This document shows positions 56,475 through 64,000 of a stretch of DNA of 64,000 nucleotides, piece after piece. This stretch comes from Staphylococcus pettenkoferi (GTDB taxonomy: Bacteria; Bacillota; Bacilli; Staphylococcales; Staphylococcaceae). The DNA is taken from the NCBI RefSeq assembly GCF_026659735.1, contig NZ_JANSKK010000017.1, positions 1-64,000 on the forward strand. The letters are read 5' to 3'. How positions within the stretch are numbered: the first letter of the stretch is position 1; every line of letters begins with the position of its first letter. Below the pieces are notes generated by a model. The model made no database searches. It saw nothing but the letters and a program-made list of their open reading frames with translations, and was not told the origin of the DNA. Made by a program: the position numbers and the translations under genes.

Positions 56475-57979
56475 GATTCATTTTCTCCTTCCTCACCATT
56501 TCTTTTTAAAAATGGAATAATAATTAAACCAATCAACGCAAATGCTATCCCTATCGCAAATGACATATTAAATCCGTCGATAGATGCCTGCTGAAGATGT
56601 TCGACATATTTTAATGGATTCGCATCTTTTAATCCTTGAGAAGGTTCATGATTATTTATCATATTTTGCGTAATTGAAGTTAAAAGCGCTACTGCAATCG
56701 CTGAAGCAACTTGACGTGCAGTGTTATTGACGGCTGTACCATGTGTACCTTCCTCAGTGGGCAATGCATCCATCGCGTTGGTAGTTAACGGCATCATGAT
56801 GATTGCTACGCCAAACATACGAATTGCGTATAATACTAATATTAATTTTGGTGAAGTAGTATCTGTTAAAAATGCAAATGGTATAGTCGCTATGGCTAAA
56901 ATCGAAAAACCAACGATGCACAGACGTTTAATACCAATTTTATTATACAAACCTCCTGCAATAGGGGAGATAATTCCTAACATCAACGCTCCTGCTAATA
57001 ACGTTAATCCAGATTCAAATGGTGAAAAATTATGGATGTTCTGTAAATATGTTGGTAACATCATTTCTACACCATACATCGCCATTGTTACAACGATAAG
57101 TCCTATTGTTGCCATCATGAAGCCTCTAGATTTAAAGACCCGAATATCTAAGAAAGGATCATCTGATTTCAGCTGTTTCAATCCAAAAATCACTAGAGTA
57201 ATGACGCTAATCACGAGTGGAAGAATTACGTATACGACATCACCCCACCCTTTTGTTGAGACATTCGTAAATCCCCAAAGAAATAAACCGAAACCGATAC
57301 AAGATAGAATTAACGAACTTATATCAAATTTAATTTTTCTAGTTGGGATAACGTCTTTCATAAGAAATAGACTTAAGATAAGCGCTATAGCCACTATGAT
57401 GATCGGAAGTACGAATATATTCCGCCAGGAATCTGTGATAGTGATTCCAAGCACTTCATGATTTTTATCTAATATCCAACCTGCAAATGTAGGTCCCATT
57501 GCAGGAGCAAGACCTACGGCTAAACCACTCAATCCCATCGCTACACCTCGTTTATTAGGTTCAAACATATTGATGATGAGCATTTGCATAAGTGGCATCA
57601 TTAATCCTACAGCTACTGCCGTCACGATTCTACCTAGTAAAAACACAATCCAATATGCACTCTCATTCGGTGCAATAATCGTTAACACTAATCCTACTAA
57701 AAGCGTAATATATGAGACTACGTGTAACCATTTCGTTGAAAAACGAGTAGCTAAAAATGCTGATATAGGAACCATAATCCCGTTAGCAAGTAAGAACCAT
57801 GTTGTCGCTTCTTGAGCTGTACTTAAATCTATGTCGAAATCCTTCATTAAAGTAGGTAATGCAGTCCCTAGCGATGTTTGCATAAGTGCGCCAGCAAACG
57901 TCGCAAGTAACACAATCGCCATAATGATGACTTTATTATATGGTCTGCCATAATTATCTAAATCAAATTCTTTATTCAT
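56471..57979 (-). CDS. DHA2-family multidrug MFS exporter
   Basis: 502 residues with 14 predicted membrane segments. Motifs include TTWFLLANGIMVPISAFLATRF, LGRIVTAVAVGLMMPLMQMLI, RGVAMGLSGLAVGLAPAMGPTFAGWIL (motif C, antiporter) and NTARQVASAIAVALL. This is the EmrB/LmrB/QacA drug:H+ antiporter group. A TetR regulator is divergently encoded 150 bp away, the usual arrangement for induced efflux. Drug range unknown. Confidence 0.9.
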   Translation of the reverse strand: MNKEFDLDNYGRPYNKVIIMAIVLLATFAGALMQTSLGTALPTLMKDFDIDLSTAQEATTWFLLANGIMVPISAFLATRFSTKWLHVVSYITLLVGLVLTIIAPNESAYWIVFLLGRIVTAVAVGLMMPLMQMLIINMFEPNKRGVAMGLSGLAVGLAPAMGPTFAGWILDKNHEVLGITITDSWRNIFVLPIIIVAIALILSLFLMKDVIPTRKIKFDISSLILSCIGFGLFLWGFTNVSTKGWGDVVYVILPLVISVITLVIFGLKQLKSDDPFLDIRVFKSRGFMMATIGLIVVTMAMYGVEMMLPTYLQNIHNFSPFESGLTLLAGALMLGIISPIAGGLYNKIGIKRLCIVGFSILAIATIPFAFLTDTTSPKLILVLYAIRMFGVAIIMMPLTTNAMDALPTEEGTHGTAVNNTARQVASAIAVALLTSITQNMINNHEPSQGLKDANPLKYVEHLQQASIDGFNMSFAIGIAFALIGLIIIPFLKRNGEEGENES

Positions 57980-58125
57980 ATCCTTTCTTCCTCCTTACTT
58001 TGATTATGGTAAAACTATAGCAAGGTCAAGGAATTAAAGACAGAACAAAATTATACATATTGTTCGATTTCGAACTATTGATATGATATTATTCTATTAA
58101 TCATTAGAGGAGGATTTGAATTTTC

Positions 58126-58701
58126 ATGGCAACCTACAAACGCAAGACCAATTCTACTCGTCGTCACATTAAAGAAGCACTTGTACGTTTACTAAAAAAT
58201 GATCGTTTTGACGCTTTAACGATCAACCAAATTATTGAAGAAGCTGAAATAACACGAAGTACATTTTATAGATACTATGAAGATAAGTATGGTCTACTAG
58301 AGGAAATTGAGAATGAAGTAATCAAAAAAATCAATGAACAACGTGAGAACTTTCTCACTTCTTTAGAAGATATAGGCGCAATAGACGAACAAAGTATTTT
58401 ATCATTGTTTAATTCATTACAAGATTATGCTGAAATTATCCAAATACTGTTAAGTGAGCATGGTGATAGCAGTTTCGAAATGAAGCTAAGGAACGAAATT
58501 AGTAAAAGAGTAAAGATGATGGAATCCCACATATCTATTAGTCCATTAAGGAAAGCCTTTATGTTAGATATTCAACTTTCAATACTCATTCGCACATTTC
58601 AATTCTGGACAGATAATCAAACAGAAAACGAAGAGATTGCTAGGATTGTGAGAGATATTATATTACATGGCATGCAATATACTTTATTGAGTAAAGATTG
58701 A
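58126..58701 (+). CDS. TetR/AcrR family regulator
   Basis: 191 residues. The N-terminal HTH reads RHIKEALVRLLKNDRFDALTINQIIEEAEITRSTFYRYYEDKYGLLEEI, a standard TetR domain with the F-Y-x-Y-F segment. The C-terminal ligand domain has TetR_C-like FMLDIQLSILIRTFQFW. It probably represses the divergent exporter operon; the operator should lie in 57980-58125, where GAACAAAAT and TTGTTCGAT form a loose inverted match. Confidence 0.88.
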   Translation: MATYKRKTNSTRRHIKEALVRLLKNDRFDALTINQIIEEAEITRSTFYRYYEDKYGLLEEIENEVIKKINEQRENFLTSLEDIGAIDEQSILSLFNSLQDYAEIIQILLSEHGDSSFEMKLRNEISKRVKMMESHISISPLRKAFMLDIQLSILIRTFQFWTDNQTENEEIARIVRDIILHGMQYTLLSKD

Positions 58702-58704
58702 AAA

Positions 58705-58905
58705 ATGAGTAATTCAATTGACTATCAAAAAGGTTATGAGAAAGCACAAATTGAACGAAGAATACAAAAAGAGTTAAAAGATAAACCTAAAATTTTGAGA
58801 TTATATAACTTTGGCAAAAATAATTTGTATAAGTTCAATAAAGTACTGAATAGAAGAAGTAAAAAATTTGAGGAAGGTTATAGAAAAGGACTAAATCAAA
58901 GTTAA
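58705..58905 (+). CDS. Small basic protein of unknown function
   Basis: 66 residues beginning MSNSIDYQKGYEKAQIERR, 3 bp after the TetR stop. Two similar short motifs bracket it: YQKGYEKAQIE near the start and FEEGYRKGLNQS near the end, in the style of staphylococcal 'KGYxKG' proteins. Highly basic; no membrane segment. No clear ribosome site, so it may be translated by coupling to the regulator gene. Confidence 0.5.
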   Translation: MSNSIDYQKGYEKAQIERRIQKELKDKPKILRLYNFGKNNLYKFNKVLNRRSKKFEEGYRKGLNQS

Positions 58906-59032
58906 GACTAATATTGTGGACTATCCAAAGTAAAGATATTGGCTTAATACCAATAAGTATGGCAGATCAATCTTACAAAAGTGTAAGTTCACTACCCTCT
59001 CATGTACGTTATAATTAATTTGGGTGATAATT

Positions 59033-59359
59033 ATGGATAAACAAACTGAAAAGATTCTCGCTTCACTAAGTTATTTCAGTGTATTCTTTGCACCGTTTTT
59101 ATTTCCATTAATTATTTGGATTGGGTTAGACAGACCTGTCTCTACGCATGGTAAGCGTGCAATCCTTTATCACATCGCACCTTATTTATTTTTAATATTA
59201 GTTGTTATTGCAGTTGCACTTATGGGACTCTATGCTAAAATTTCTATAATCATTGCAATTATACTTCTCATTATCGGTATTATCGGAATGGTATATTTCT
59301 TCATATATAACTTATATTGTGGCATCAAAGTGCTACTTATGGATCAATTAAGAGAATAA
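59033..59359 (+). CDS. DUF4870 membrane protein
   Basis: 108 residues: EKILASLSYFSVFFAPFLFPLIIWI, then HGKRAILYHIAPYLFLILVVIAVALMG and a third helix, typical of DUF4870. Three to four membrane helices, unknown function. ATG 59033 follows GGGTGATA. Confidence 0.82.
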   Translation: MDKQTEKILASLSYFSVFFAPFLFPLIIWIGLDRPVSTHGKRAILYHIAPYLFLILVVIAVALMGLYAKISIIIAIILLIIGIIGMVYFFIYNLYCGIKVLLMDQLRE

Positions 59360-59408
59360 AAATAATTAGATAACTAAGAGACTCTTTAAGATAAGAATCC
59401 TAATTATA

Positions 59409-59449
59409 AATCTCCCTCTTAATCAATTTATTGTTTTAAGAGGGAGATA
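59409..59449. terminator. Bidirectional terminator
   Basis: Stem TCTCCCTCTTAA/TTAAGAGGGAGA between convergent genes. Confidence 0.85.
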
Positions 59450-59452
59450 ATA

Positions 59453-60421
59453 TTAAAGTAATTCTTTAAATGACATATTTTGCGGAAAATTCATTTTAGA
59501 ATATATGTTATCGATTGATATTGTTTTAAAATCCTTCGAGTGATCATACATACATTTATTTAATTTATTCACTAAGTTCTTAAAGTCTTTCTTCTTTAAA
59601 AACAAACTCATGGTAATTATCAAATCAAATATATAACTATCGTCCTTCGTTGATTTTAAATTCTTTTTAAAAATTTTATTATAATTACCAAATATATTAT
59701 TTCTACTTATTGGTTTAGTTATCTTATAATCGTAGAGTCTTTCCTCATGAGCACATACATTTCTATATAAATGTGCTTGTTGTAAAGCGCTTTCTAAATC
59801 TTTAGGATCAACTTGTAACTGTAGATTATAATCTCTGTTAATTTTCTTTTTATAATCTAGAGCAATTTTTTTACGTAAATCATCATCTAAATTAGTATAC
59901 ATCTTAGAAATATTCCCTAATGTTATATAATTAACTAATATCCACAATGGAACACCATTATGTGTATTAATATAATGCTTTAATGGTTTATTTCTTCTAT
60001 TACTCATTACGTTACTAAAAATGGCTACCATTTTTACAATACTATCAGTTTTAGAAGGATCATTTGAATAATTTTTAAAATATAAGTATGAGTGCGGTTC
60101 TTGGTATTGTTCATTAAAATAATAAGCAATTCTAGATTTAATATGAGTTTCAAATATTAAAATATATTCTAGTAATACATTTCTTAATTTTCTGTCTAAT
60201 TTATATAAAGATAATAATTCGTCGAATTCGGTTCCACTTTTATATACTTCAGGTGAAACAAATTTACCATCTTTATCTACTTGAAGGAATAGTTCTTTAT
60301 ATCCATTAATTACATTATAATAGTTTTCATTTTCTAAGTCTCTCTTTGCTCTCGAAGGTACAATCATACCTCTTTGTCTAAGAACTTTTAATTGTTGATT
60401 ATGAGATTTAAATGGTTTCAT
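59453..60421 (-). CDS. Abi family protein (AbiD/F-type, HEPN)
   Basis: 322 residues from ATG 60421, eight bases after AGAGAGG. The start KPFKSHNQQLKVLRQRGMIVPSRAKRDLENENYYNVINGYKELF is the hallmark of the Abi_2 family; LYRNVCAHEERLYDY holds the RxxxxH HEPN nuclease motif near residue 225. Related proteins (AbiD, AbiF) stop phage growth by abortive infection, probably by RNA cleavage. Very AT-rich compared with the core, suggesting transfer. No cognate RNA was identified. Confidence 0.85.
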   Translation of the reverse strand: MKPFKSHNQQLKVLRQRGMIVPSRAKRDLENENYYNVINGYKELFLQVDKDGKFVSPEVYKSGTEFDELLSLYKLDRKLRNVLLEYILIFETHIKSRIAYYFNEQYQEPHSYLYFKNYSNDPSKTDSIVKMVAIFSNVMSNRRNKPLKHYINTHNGVPLWILVNYITLGNISKMYTNLDDDLRKKIALDYKKKINRDYNLQLQVDPKDLESALQQAHLYRNVCAHEERLYDYKITKPISRNNIFGNYNKIFKKNLKSTKDDSYIFDLIITMSLFLKKKDFKNLVNKLNKCMYDHSKDFKTISIDNIYSKMNFPQNMSFKELL

Positions 60422-60714
60422 AACTAAAGCCTCTCTATAAAAAGTAGCCATAGCCCGAGTAGAGCTATGGCCAGATCGCTAAATAAATAATACAATAGAA
60501 GTAAAGTAAAAGCAAGACTTTTTATCAGAACATGTTCTTCTATTTATTTTAGTTTCATAACTTGATAAGTATAACCTTTCATCTCAATAGTACTAGTCTA
60601 TCAATATTTAATAATTTTAATGTATTTTTATTAGTATGAAGCCTATGGAAGTATTAGTTCATCATTATGAAGATTTCTTAAGTTTAATTAATAAACTAAT
60701 AAGCAGAAGTATAC

Positions 60715-61086
60715 ATGTTTTATGAAGAGGAAAAAGAGTTAAATGCTCAATTTCAAAAAATCAAAGATAATTTCTTTGAGACGCTCAAAGAAAAAATGAC
60801 ATTCTTCCATAAGGGGATGTGGTATCTATACGTCTTAAAGTTAGAATATGATTATGTATATGTTGGCATAACTAGCAATCCTCGCAAGAGAATAAGAAAT
60901 CATTTTTTTGGAAATGGTGCTAAGATTACCCAGAAATTTATGCCCTTAGAAGTGATAGATATTATAGAATGTAGGCCAGTCAGATCAGAAGCTGAACAAA
61001 TAGAAGATAATGTTACGGAAAATTTATTTTCTACTTATGGCAGAGATAACGTTTTTGGTGGTAAATATTGTAATACTAAAAATTAA
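60715..61086 (+). CDS. GIY-YIG nuclease domain protein
   Basis: 123 residues. WYLYVLKLEYDYVYVGITSN corresponds to the two beta-strands of the GIY-YIG fold (LYV...YVG), RKRIRNHFFGNGAK to the Arg/His helix, and RSEAEQIEDNVT to the helix with the metal-binding Glu. Single-domain members include small DNA-processing and mobile-element nucleases. About 30 N-terminal residues form a charged helix. AT-rich, in the same plastic region as the Abi gene. Confidence 0.75.
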   Translation: MFYEEEKELNAQFQKIKDNFFETLKEKMTFFHKGMWYLYVLKLEYDYVYVGITSNPRKRIRNHFFGNGAKITQKFMPLEVIDIIECRPVRSEAEQIEDNVTENLFSTYGRDNVFGGKYCNTKN

Positions 61087-61119
61087 GGAGCAGATAATAA
61101 ATTCAATCTGCCCCTTTTT
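61087..61119 (+). terminator. Terminator of GIY-YIG gene
   Basis: Stem GGAGCAGAT/ATCTGCCCC followed by TTTTTAG. Confidence 0.8.
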
Positions 61120-61419
61120 AGTAGCATATTGCCTCAACTAACAGAGGTTCGTAGTGCATTTAATTGTTACGTTTGCGCACTAACGCCAAACGACAGACAG
61201 GCTTCTACCAGTTAGTTAAAACGCCAACCTTCCGTAAACGTTTCTGGTGCTATTCTTAATTAATTTTTATTTCTGCCATGAATAGCTCGGCCGAATCTCC
61301 AATACGCTATTTATATAATTTAACACAATAGATGGCATAACCCTACCGATATGAATTAATGGTAGGTTCTGTAATCGATTACTAAAGATTGAGACCATAT
61401 CTCACTTTACCAACCTAGT
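61120..61419. other. Intergenic region, no gene seen
   Basis: Between the GIY-YIG gene and the small ORF at 61420. A weak inverted repeat CCTACCGATA...TAATGGTAGG lies at 61341-61366. Nothing else recognised; could be scar sequence of past insertions. Confidence 0.4.
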
Positions 61420-61596
61420 TCATTTGTAACTTTCTATAATTGCTTCAGTTCTCTTAGTGTTTTTAACTATTACTATTTTTTTATTCGATTTGTTAATAGA
61501 GTGGTTCGTCTTTTCTTGCATCTCTATTGCCTTGAGTAGTTTAGGCACAGATTTAGATGTAAATTTATACTCTGTTGTAAAACTTTTAGTTGCCAT
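61420..61596 (-). CDS. Small basic protein of unknown function
   Basis: 58 residues from ATG 61596: MATKSFTTEYKFTSKSVPK then LLKAIEMQEKTNHSINKSNKK. Similar short proteins beginning MATKSFTTEYKF occur on staphylococcal phages, islands and plasmids as far as I recall; function unknown. Ribosome site is weak. Its presence beside an IS30 remnant supports an acquired segment. Confidence 0.5.
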   Translation of the reverse strand: MATKSFTTEYKFTSKSVPKLLKAIEMQEKTNHSINKSNKKIVIVKNTKRTEAIIESYK

Positions 61597-61743
61597 TCTT
61601 ATCACATCTTTTCTTATAGTTTAAAAGTATAACTAAGTTTACTAGTTCTCCATCTTTCATAGTATTCTAATTATAAGTCTCTCCTTCTGGATACTCAAGC
61701 ATTTCTTTATATAAATTATAATCGCCCTTTATTAGAGATTATC

Positions 61744-62121
61744 TTATACCTCTTTCAAATGACGTTGAATGAGCTGTGCTAGCGTTTCGGTCAGTTCGAA
61801 GGACGACCACAACGTCTCTTATTCACTTTATATTGGTTTTGAGCTGTAGGTGCAGAATAACCTTCTTCCGTCATATTACACTTAATCTCACGAGAAATCG
61901 TGGAGACTGAACGATTGAGATGTTTAGCAATCGCTCTCATAGAATAGTTTTCTTTTCTTAGAGTCTCTATACTTGAACGCTCATATATAGTAAGATGTAA
62001 ATAGCTCATCTTGGCACTCCCTTGTATTTGTTTTTAGTGGTGTATTAACATCTTACAACAAAGTGCCAATTATGGGCATTTTTTATGAAATTTTTTGGTG
62101 TTGCACTTAATATTACAATTC
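61744..62121 (-). mobile_element. IS30-family remnant (5' end only)
   Basis: The 5' end of an IS30-type transposase: MSYLHLTIYERSSIETLRK, HTH AIAKHLNRSVSTISREIK, then KRCGRPSN and a stop at 61791. The next frame continues LTETLAQLIQRHLKEV to 61744, so one A is missing (CGAACTGACC for CGAAACTGACC), and the remaining three quarters of the gene are absent. Upstream, 62098-62121 (GTGTTGCACTTAATATTAC) looks like the element's terminal inverted repeat. Inactive. Confidence 0.75.
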
Positions 62122-62264
62122 GTCATATTAATAAAACGAAAGCAAATATTACTATTAACTGCTAAATCGTTTAATGAACGCATTATCAAACGGACAACGG
62201 GTAATAAAATTGTCCAAATCTTGACCAAAAATTTTAAAACGTATTTTCACGCATTTTTACCCAA

Positions 62265-62297
62265 AACTAAAAGAACACCGTCGTGACGGTGTTCTTA
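62265..62297 (-). terminator. ssrA terminator
   Basis: Stem AAGAACACCGT/ACGGTGTTCTT with tail TTTTAGTTTTGGG on the minus strand, 45 bp after the tmRNA 3' end. Confidence 0.85.
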
Positions 62298-62340
62298 GTA
62301 ATAAATAGTAATTCGAATTTCGCGTATTTTTACGTATGTA

Positions 62341-62698
62341 TGGAGGCGGCGGGATTTGAACCCGCGTCCAGAGGTCCTGATACAAATCTTTCTACGTGTG
62401 TAGTCTATTCGAGAATTTCACATCATGCTAGGGAACAGACAACCAACATGATACTAGTTTGATTGAATCTCCTCTAGGCAGACTTCAAACGGCAGTGCCT
62501 AGCGTATCCTATTAGGGTTGAATCGCGTTAACAGCACATAGGAAATGCTGTTAGGCGATGCAGTGGCTATTACGCAGCTACTGCTAAATTATCGTTTGAT
62601 TTGCCAGTTATTATTAACTGAATGTGTTGATGACGGAGACAGCCCTCCGACACGCTTAATAAGCTCGGGGGACCCCTGTCGAATCCAAGAACGCCCCC
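62341..62698 (-). ncRNA. ssrA: Transfer-messenger RNA
   Basis: The minus strand starts GGGGGCGTTCTTGGATTCGA and ends GGACGCGGGTTCAAATCCCG + CCGCCTCCA, the tRNA-like T arm and acceptor. The internal reading frame, after AACT, encodes GKSNDNLAVAA then TAA; with the alanine carried by tmRNA the tag is AGKSNDNLAVAA, differing from AGKSNNNFAVAA of S. aureus at two residues. Together with SmpB it frees stalled ribosomes and marks peptides for proteolysis. The 3' end faces the plastic region. Confidence 0.97.
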
Positions 62699-62839
62699 GT
62701 AATATTAAATTGGAAGACATGTACTTTCTGTTATTTCAGAGACATAGGGTCATCACGCCGCTTCTCCGCGCCTCTATTCAACGCTACAACGCGACATTTC
62801 ACCTACTCCTCTAAACAGAAAGCACATATTATCATATCA

Positions 62840-62876
62840 AACCACAATCGGTTTGGCAACAACTCTGATTGTGGTT
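62840..62876 (-). terminator. Hairpin after smpB
   Basis: Perfect stem AACCACAATC/GATTGTGGTT between smpB and ssrA. The T run is weak, so partial termination or RNA processing is possible. Confidence 0.55.
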
Positions 62877-62883
62877 CGTGCGC

Positions 62884-63354
62884 TTAGTAACGCGCTTTCA
62901 GTGCTCTATCAACGTCACGTTTCATCGCTTTCTCTTTCAACGCTTGACGCTTATCATATTTCTTCTTACCTCGGGCGATACCGAGCAGCACTTTACAGTT
63001 ACCGCGCTTCAAATAGAGCTTTAACGGCACGATAGAGTAGCCGACTTCGCGAGTTTGTTCACCAATCTTATTGATTTCGCGTTGGTGCAACAAGAGCTTA
63101 CGCGAACGACGTGGATCATGGTTAAATTGGTTTCCTTCCTCATAAGGAGCGATATGCATATTCTGTAACCACATTTCACCCTTCTTCACTTGCGCATAAC
63201 TATCTTTCAAGTTTGCGCTACCACGTCGAATCGATTTAATTTCAGTACCTTTTAATACAATGCCCGCTTCAATCGTACTTTCGATATTGAAATCGTGACG
63301 CGCTTTACGATTAACCGCTAGCGTACCGGGAGATGTTTTCTTCTTTTTCGCCAT
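62884..63354 (-). CDS. smpB: SsrA-binding protein SmpB
   Basis: 156 residues with [52 protein letters not shown] and the C-terminal basic tail [20 protein letters not shown] that reads the empty mRNA channel. Immediately upstream of ssrA and 22 bp after rnr, the conserved trans-translation block. Confidence 0.97.
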   Translation of the reverse strand: MAKKKKTSPGTLAVNRKARHDFNIESTIEAGIVLKGTEIKSIRRGSANLKDSYAQVKKGEMWLQNMHIAPYEEGNQFNHDPRRSRKLLLHQREINKIGEQTREVGYSIVPLKLYLKRGNCKVLLGIARGKKKYDKRQALKEKAMKRDVDRALKARY

Positions 63355-63376
63355 ACTGTTTCACCTCTTCATTGCA

Positions 63377-64000
63377 TTACTTTTTCTTCTTACGTGCTTT
63401 TTTCTTCACTTTCTTCGCTTTGTAAAAGGGTTTATGGTTGGTATTGCCTTTACCTTGCTTTTCTCTTCGACGTGCGTTCTTACCTTTGCGTTGCTTACGT
63501 TTTTTCTTTTTACCCTTATTATCTTTACCTTGATCTAATGACTTGCCTCGCGTCTTGGCTTGAATCGTCTTACCTCGCGCAGGTCTCTGAGTCGTTTGAG
63601 ACTTCGGCAACGGCATACCGATAATTTGAAAATCAATCATGCGCTCATCGACATCGACGTTAATCACTTTCACTTTGACTGGGTCACCAATTCTGAAGAC
63701 TTTCGCTTGGCGTTCACCAATCAGTGCCATTTGGCGTTCGTCAAAGTTATAGTAATCGTCTGTCATATTCGCGATATGCACCATACCTTCAACTGTGTTT
63801 GGCAATTCGACAAACATACCAAAGTTGGCCACAGAGCTAATGATACCTTCGAATTCTTCGCCGATGTGTTGAACCATGTATTCGGCTTTCTTCAACTCAT
63901 CAGTATCGCGTTCAGCTTCAATTGCTCGACGTTCACGGTCTGACGTATGCTCAGCAATTTCTGGTAGACGTTCCTTCCAATCACGTAATTCCTCGTCATC
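63377..64000 (-). CDS. rnr: Ribonuclease R, C-terminal part (runs off the window)
   Basis: The frame is open from the window edge: [39 protein letters not shown], then the S1 RNA-binding domain ([55 protein letters not shown]) and a Lys/Arg-rich tail of about 70 residues. The RNB catalytic domain lies outside. RNase R degrades structured RNA 3'-5' and works with tmRNA-SmpB on non-stop messages. Confidence 0.95.
   Translation of the reverse strand, partial: DDEELRDWKERLPEIAEHTSDRERRAIEAERDTDELKKAEYMVQHIGEEFEGIISSVANFGMFVELPNTVEGMVHIANMTDDYYNFDERQMALIGERQAKVFRIGDPVKVKVINVDVDERMIDFQIIGMPLPKSQTTQRPARGKTIQAKTRGKSLDQGKDNKGKKKKRKQRKGKNARRREKQGKGNTNHKPFYKAKKVKKKARKKKK

Noticed and set aside
56721-57461. 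246-codon plus-strand ORF opposite the drug exporter
   Set aside because: Antisense shadow of a long membrane-protein gene; no ribosome site and no recognisable domain.
62095-62286. Small plus-strand ORF between the IS30 end and ssrA terminator
   Set aside because: Spans the IS inverted repeat and the ssrA terminator; composition is non-coding.

Overview
The window is chromosomal DNA of a low-GC Gram-positive coccus, almost certainly a coagulase-negative Staphylococcus. The signs are the gene order rnr-smpB-ssrA, the sufC-D-S-U-B operon, a tmRNA tag ending NLAVAA, a phenol-soluble-modulin-like peptide, an IsaB-like secreted protein, DUF1433 paralogues and many staphylococcal-type lipoproteins. 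I do not commit to a species. Much of the housekeeping content follows the Bacillus subtilis order yuiF-yuiE-yumB-yutM-yuzB-yutJ-yuzD-yutI-yutF-yutE-yutD-lipA-yunD-yunE-yunF, then suf, then metNPQ-yusE-yusF-gcvH-yusI.

Layout. 1-19.3 kb: ordinary core genes, namely a thioesterase, an NhaC-type antiporter, leucyl aminopeptidase, a type II NADH dehydrogenase, Fe-S carrier proteins (A-type and NifU), a second flavoprotein, a dehydrogenase, a HAD phosphatase, lipoyl synthase, a 5'-nucleotidase-like enzyme, TauE, DUF72, nitronate monooxygenase and a CNNM/CorC protein. Two non-coding oddities lie here: a degenerate tandem array of small ORFs upstream of the A-type carrier (5.64-6.09 kb) and a pair of long palindromes at 12.4-12.73 kb. 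19.7-25.8 kb: an accessory lipoprotein cluster (five lipoproteins, two sharing shuffled domains) interrupted by a probable PemK-like toxin with a Panacea-like antitoxin. 26-31.5 kb: the suf Fe-S assembly operon. 31.8-38.1 kb: an accessory island with a class II Fic protein, four DUF1433 proteins, a MepB-family protein, a small helical protein, and a reverse-architecture lipase resembling the type VII secretion effector TslA, broken by two single-base frameshifts. 38.1-41.1 kb: metNIQ under a SAM-I riboswitch with an attenuator. 41-48.9 kb: redox, gcvH, aroD, ohr and small genes. 48.9-55.8 kb: PSM-like peptide with a stem-loop-rich tail, PGA hydrolase-like protein, IsaB, AzlCD, two lipoproteins and a frameshifted guaC. 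55.8-59.4 kb: a DHA2 drug exporter with DUF4811 partner and divergent TetR regulator. 59.4-62.3 kb: a plastic region (Abi protein, GIY-YIG nuclease, IS30 remnant) abutting the 3' end of ssrA. 62.3-64 kb: ssrA, smpB and the 3' part of rnr.

The most interesting part is 33.3-38.1 kb. The lipase/helical-partner/DUF1433 set matches the known S. aureus TslA-TlaA-TilA antibacterial module. Here the immunity-type genes are amplified to four and mostly lack the lipobox cysteine, the cassette sits between 80-bp near-identical direct repeats, and the toxin gene carries two one-base losses in A-tracts. Similar one-base losses in short A runs occur in guaC and the IS30 remnant, so assembly error must be excluded before the toxin is called a pseudogene. 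Coordinates, start codons and motifs were read by eye; family calls rest on recognised motifs and synteny, not on database searches.
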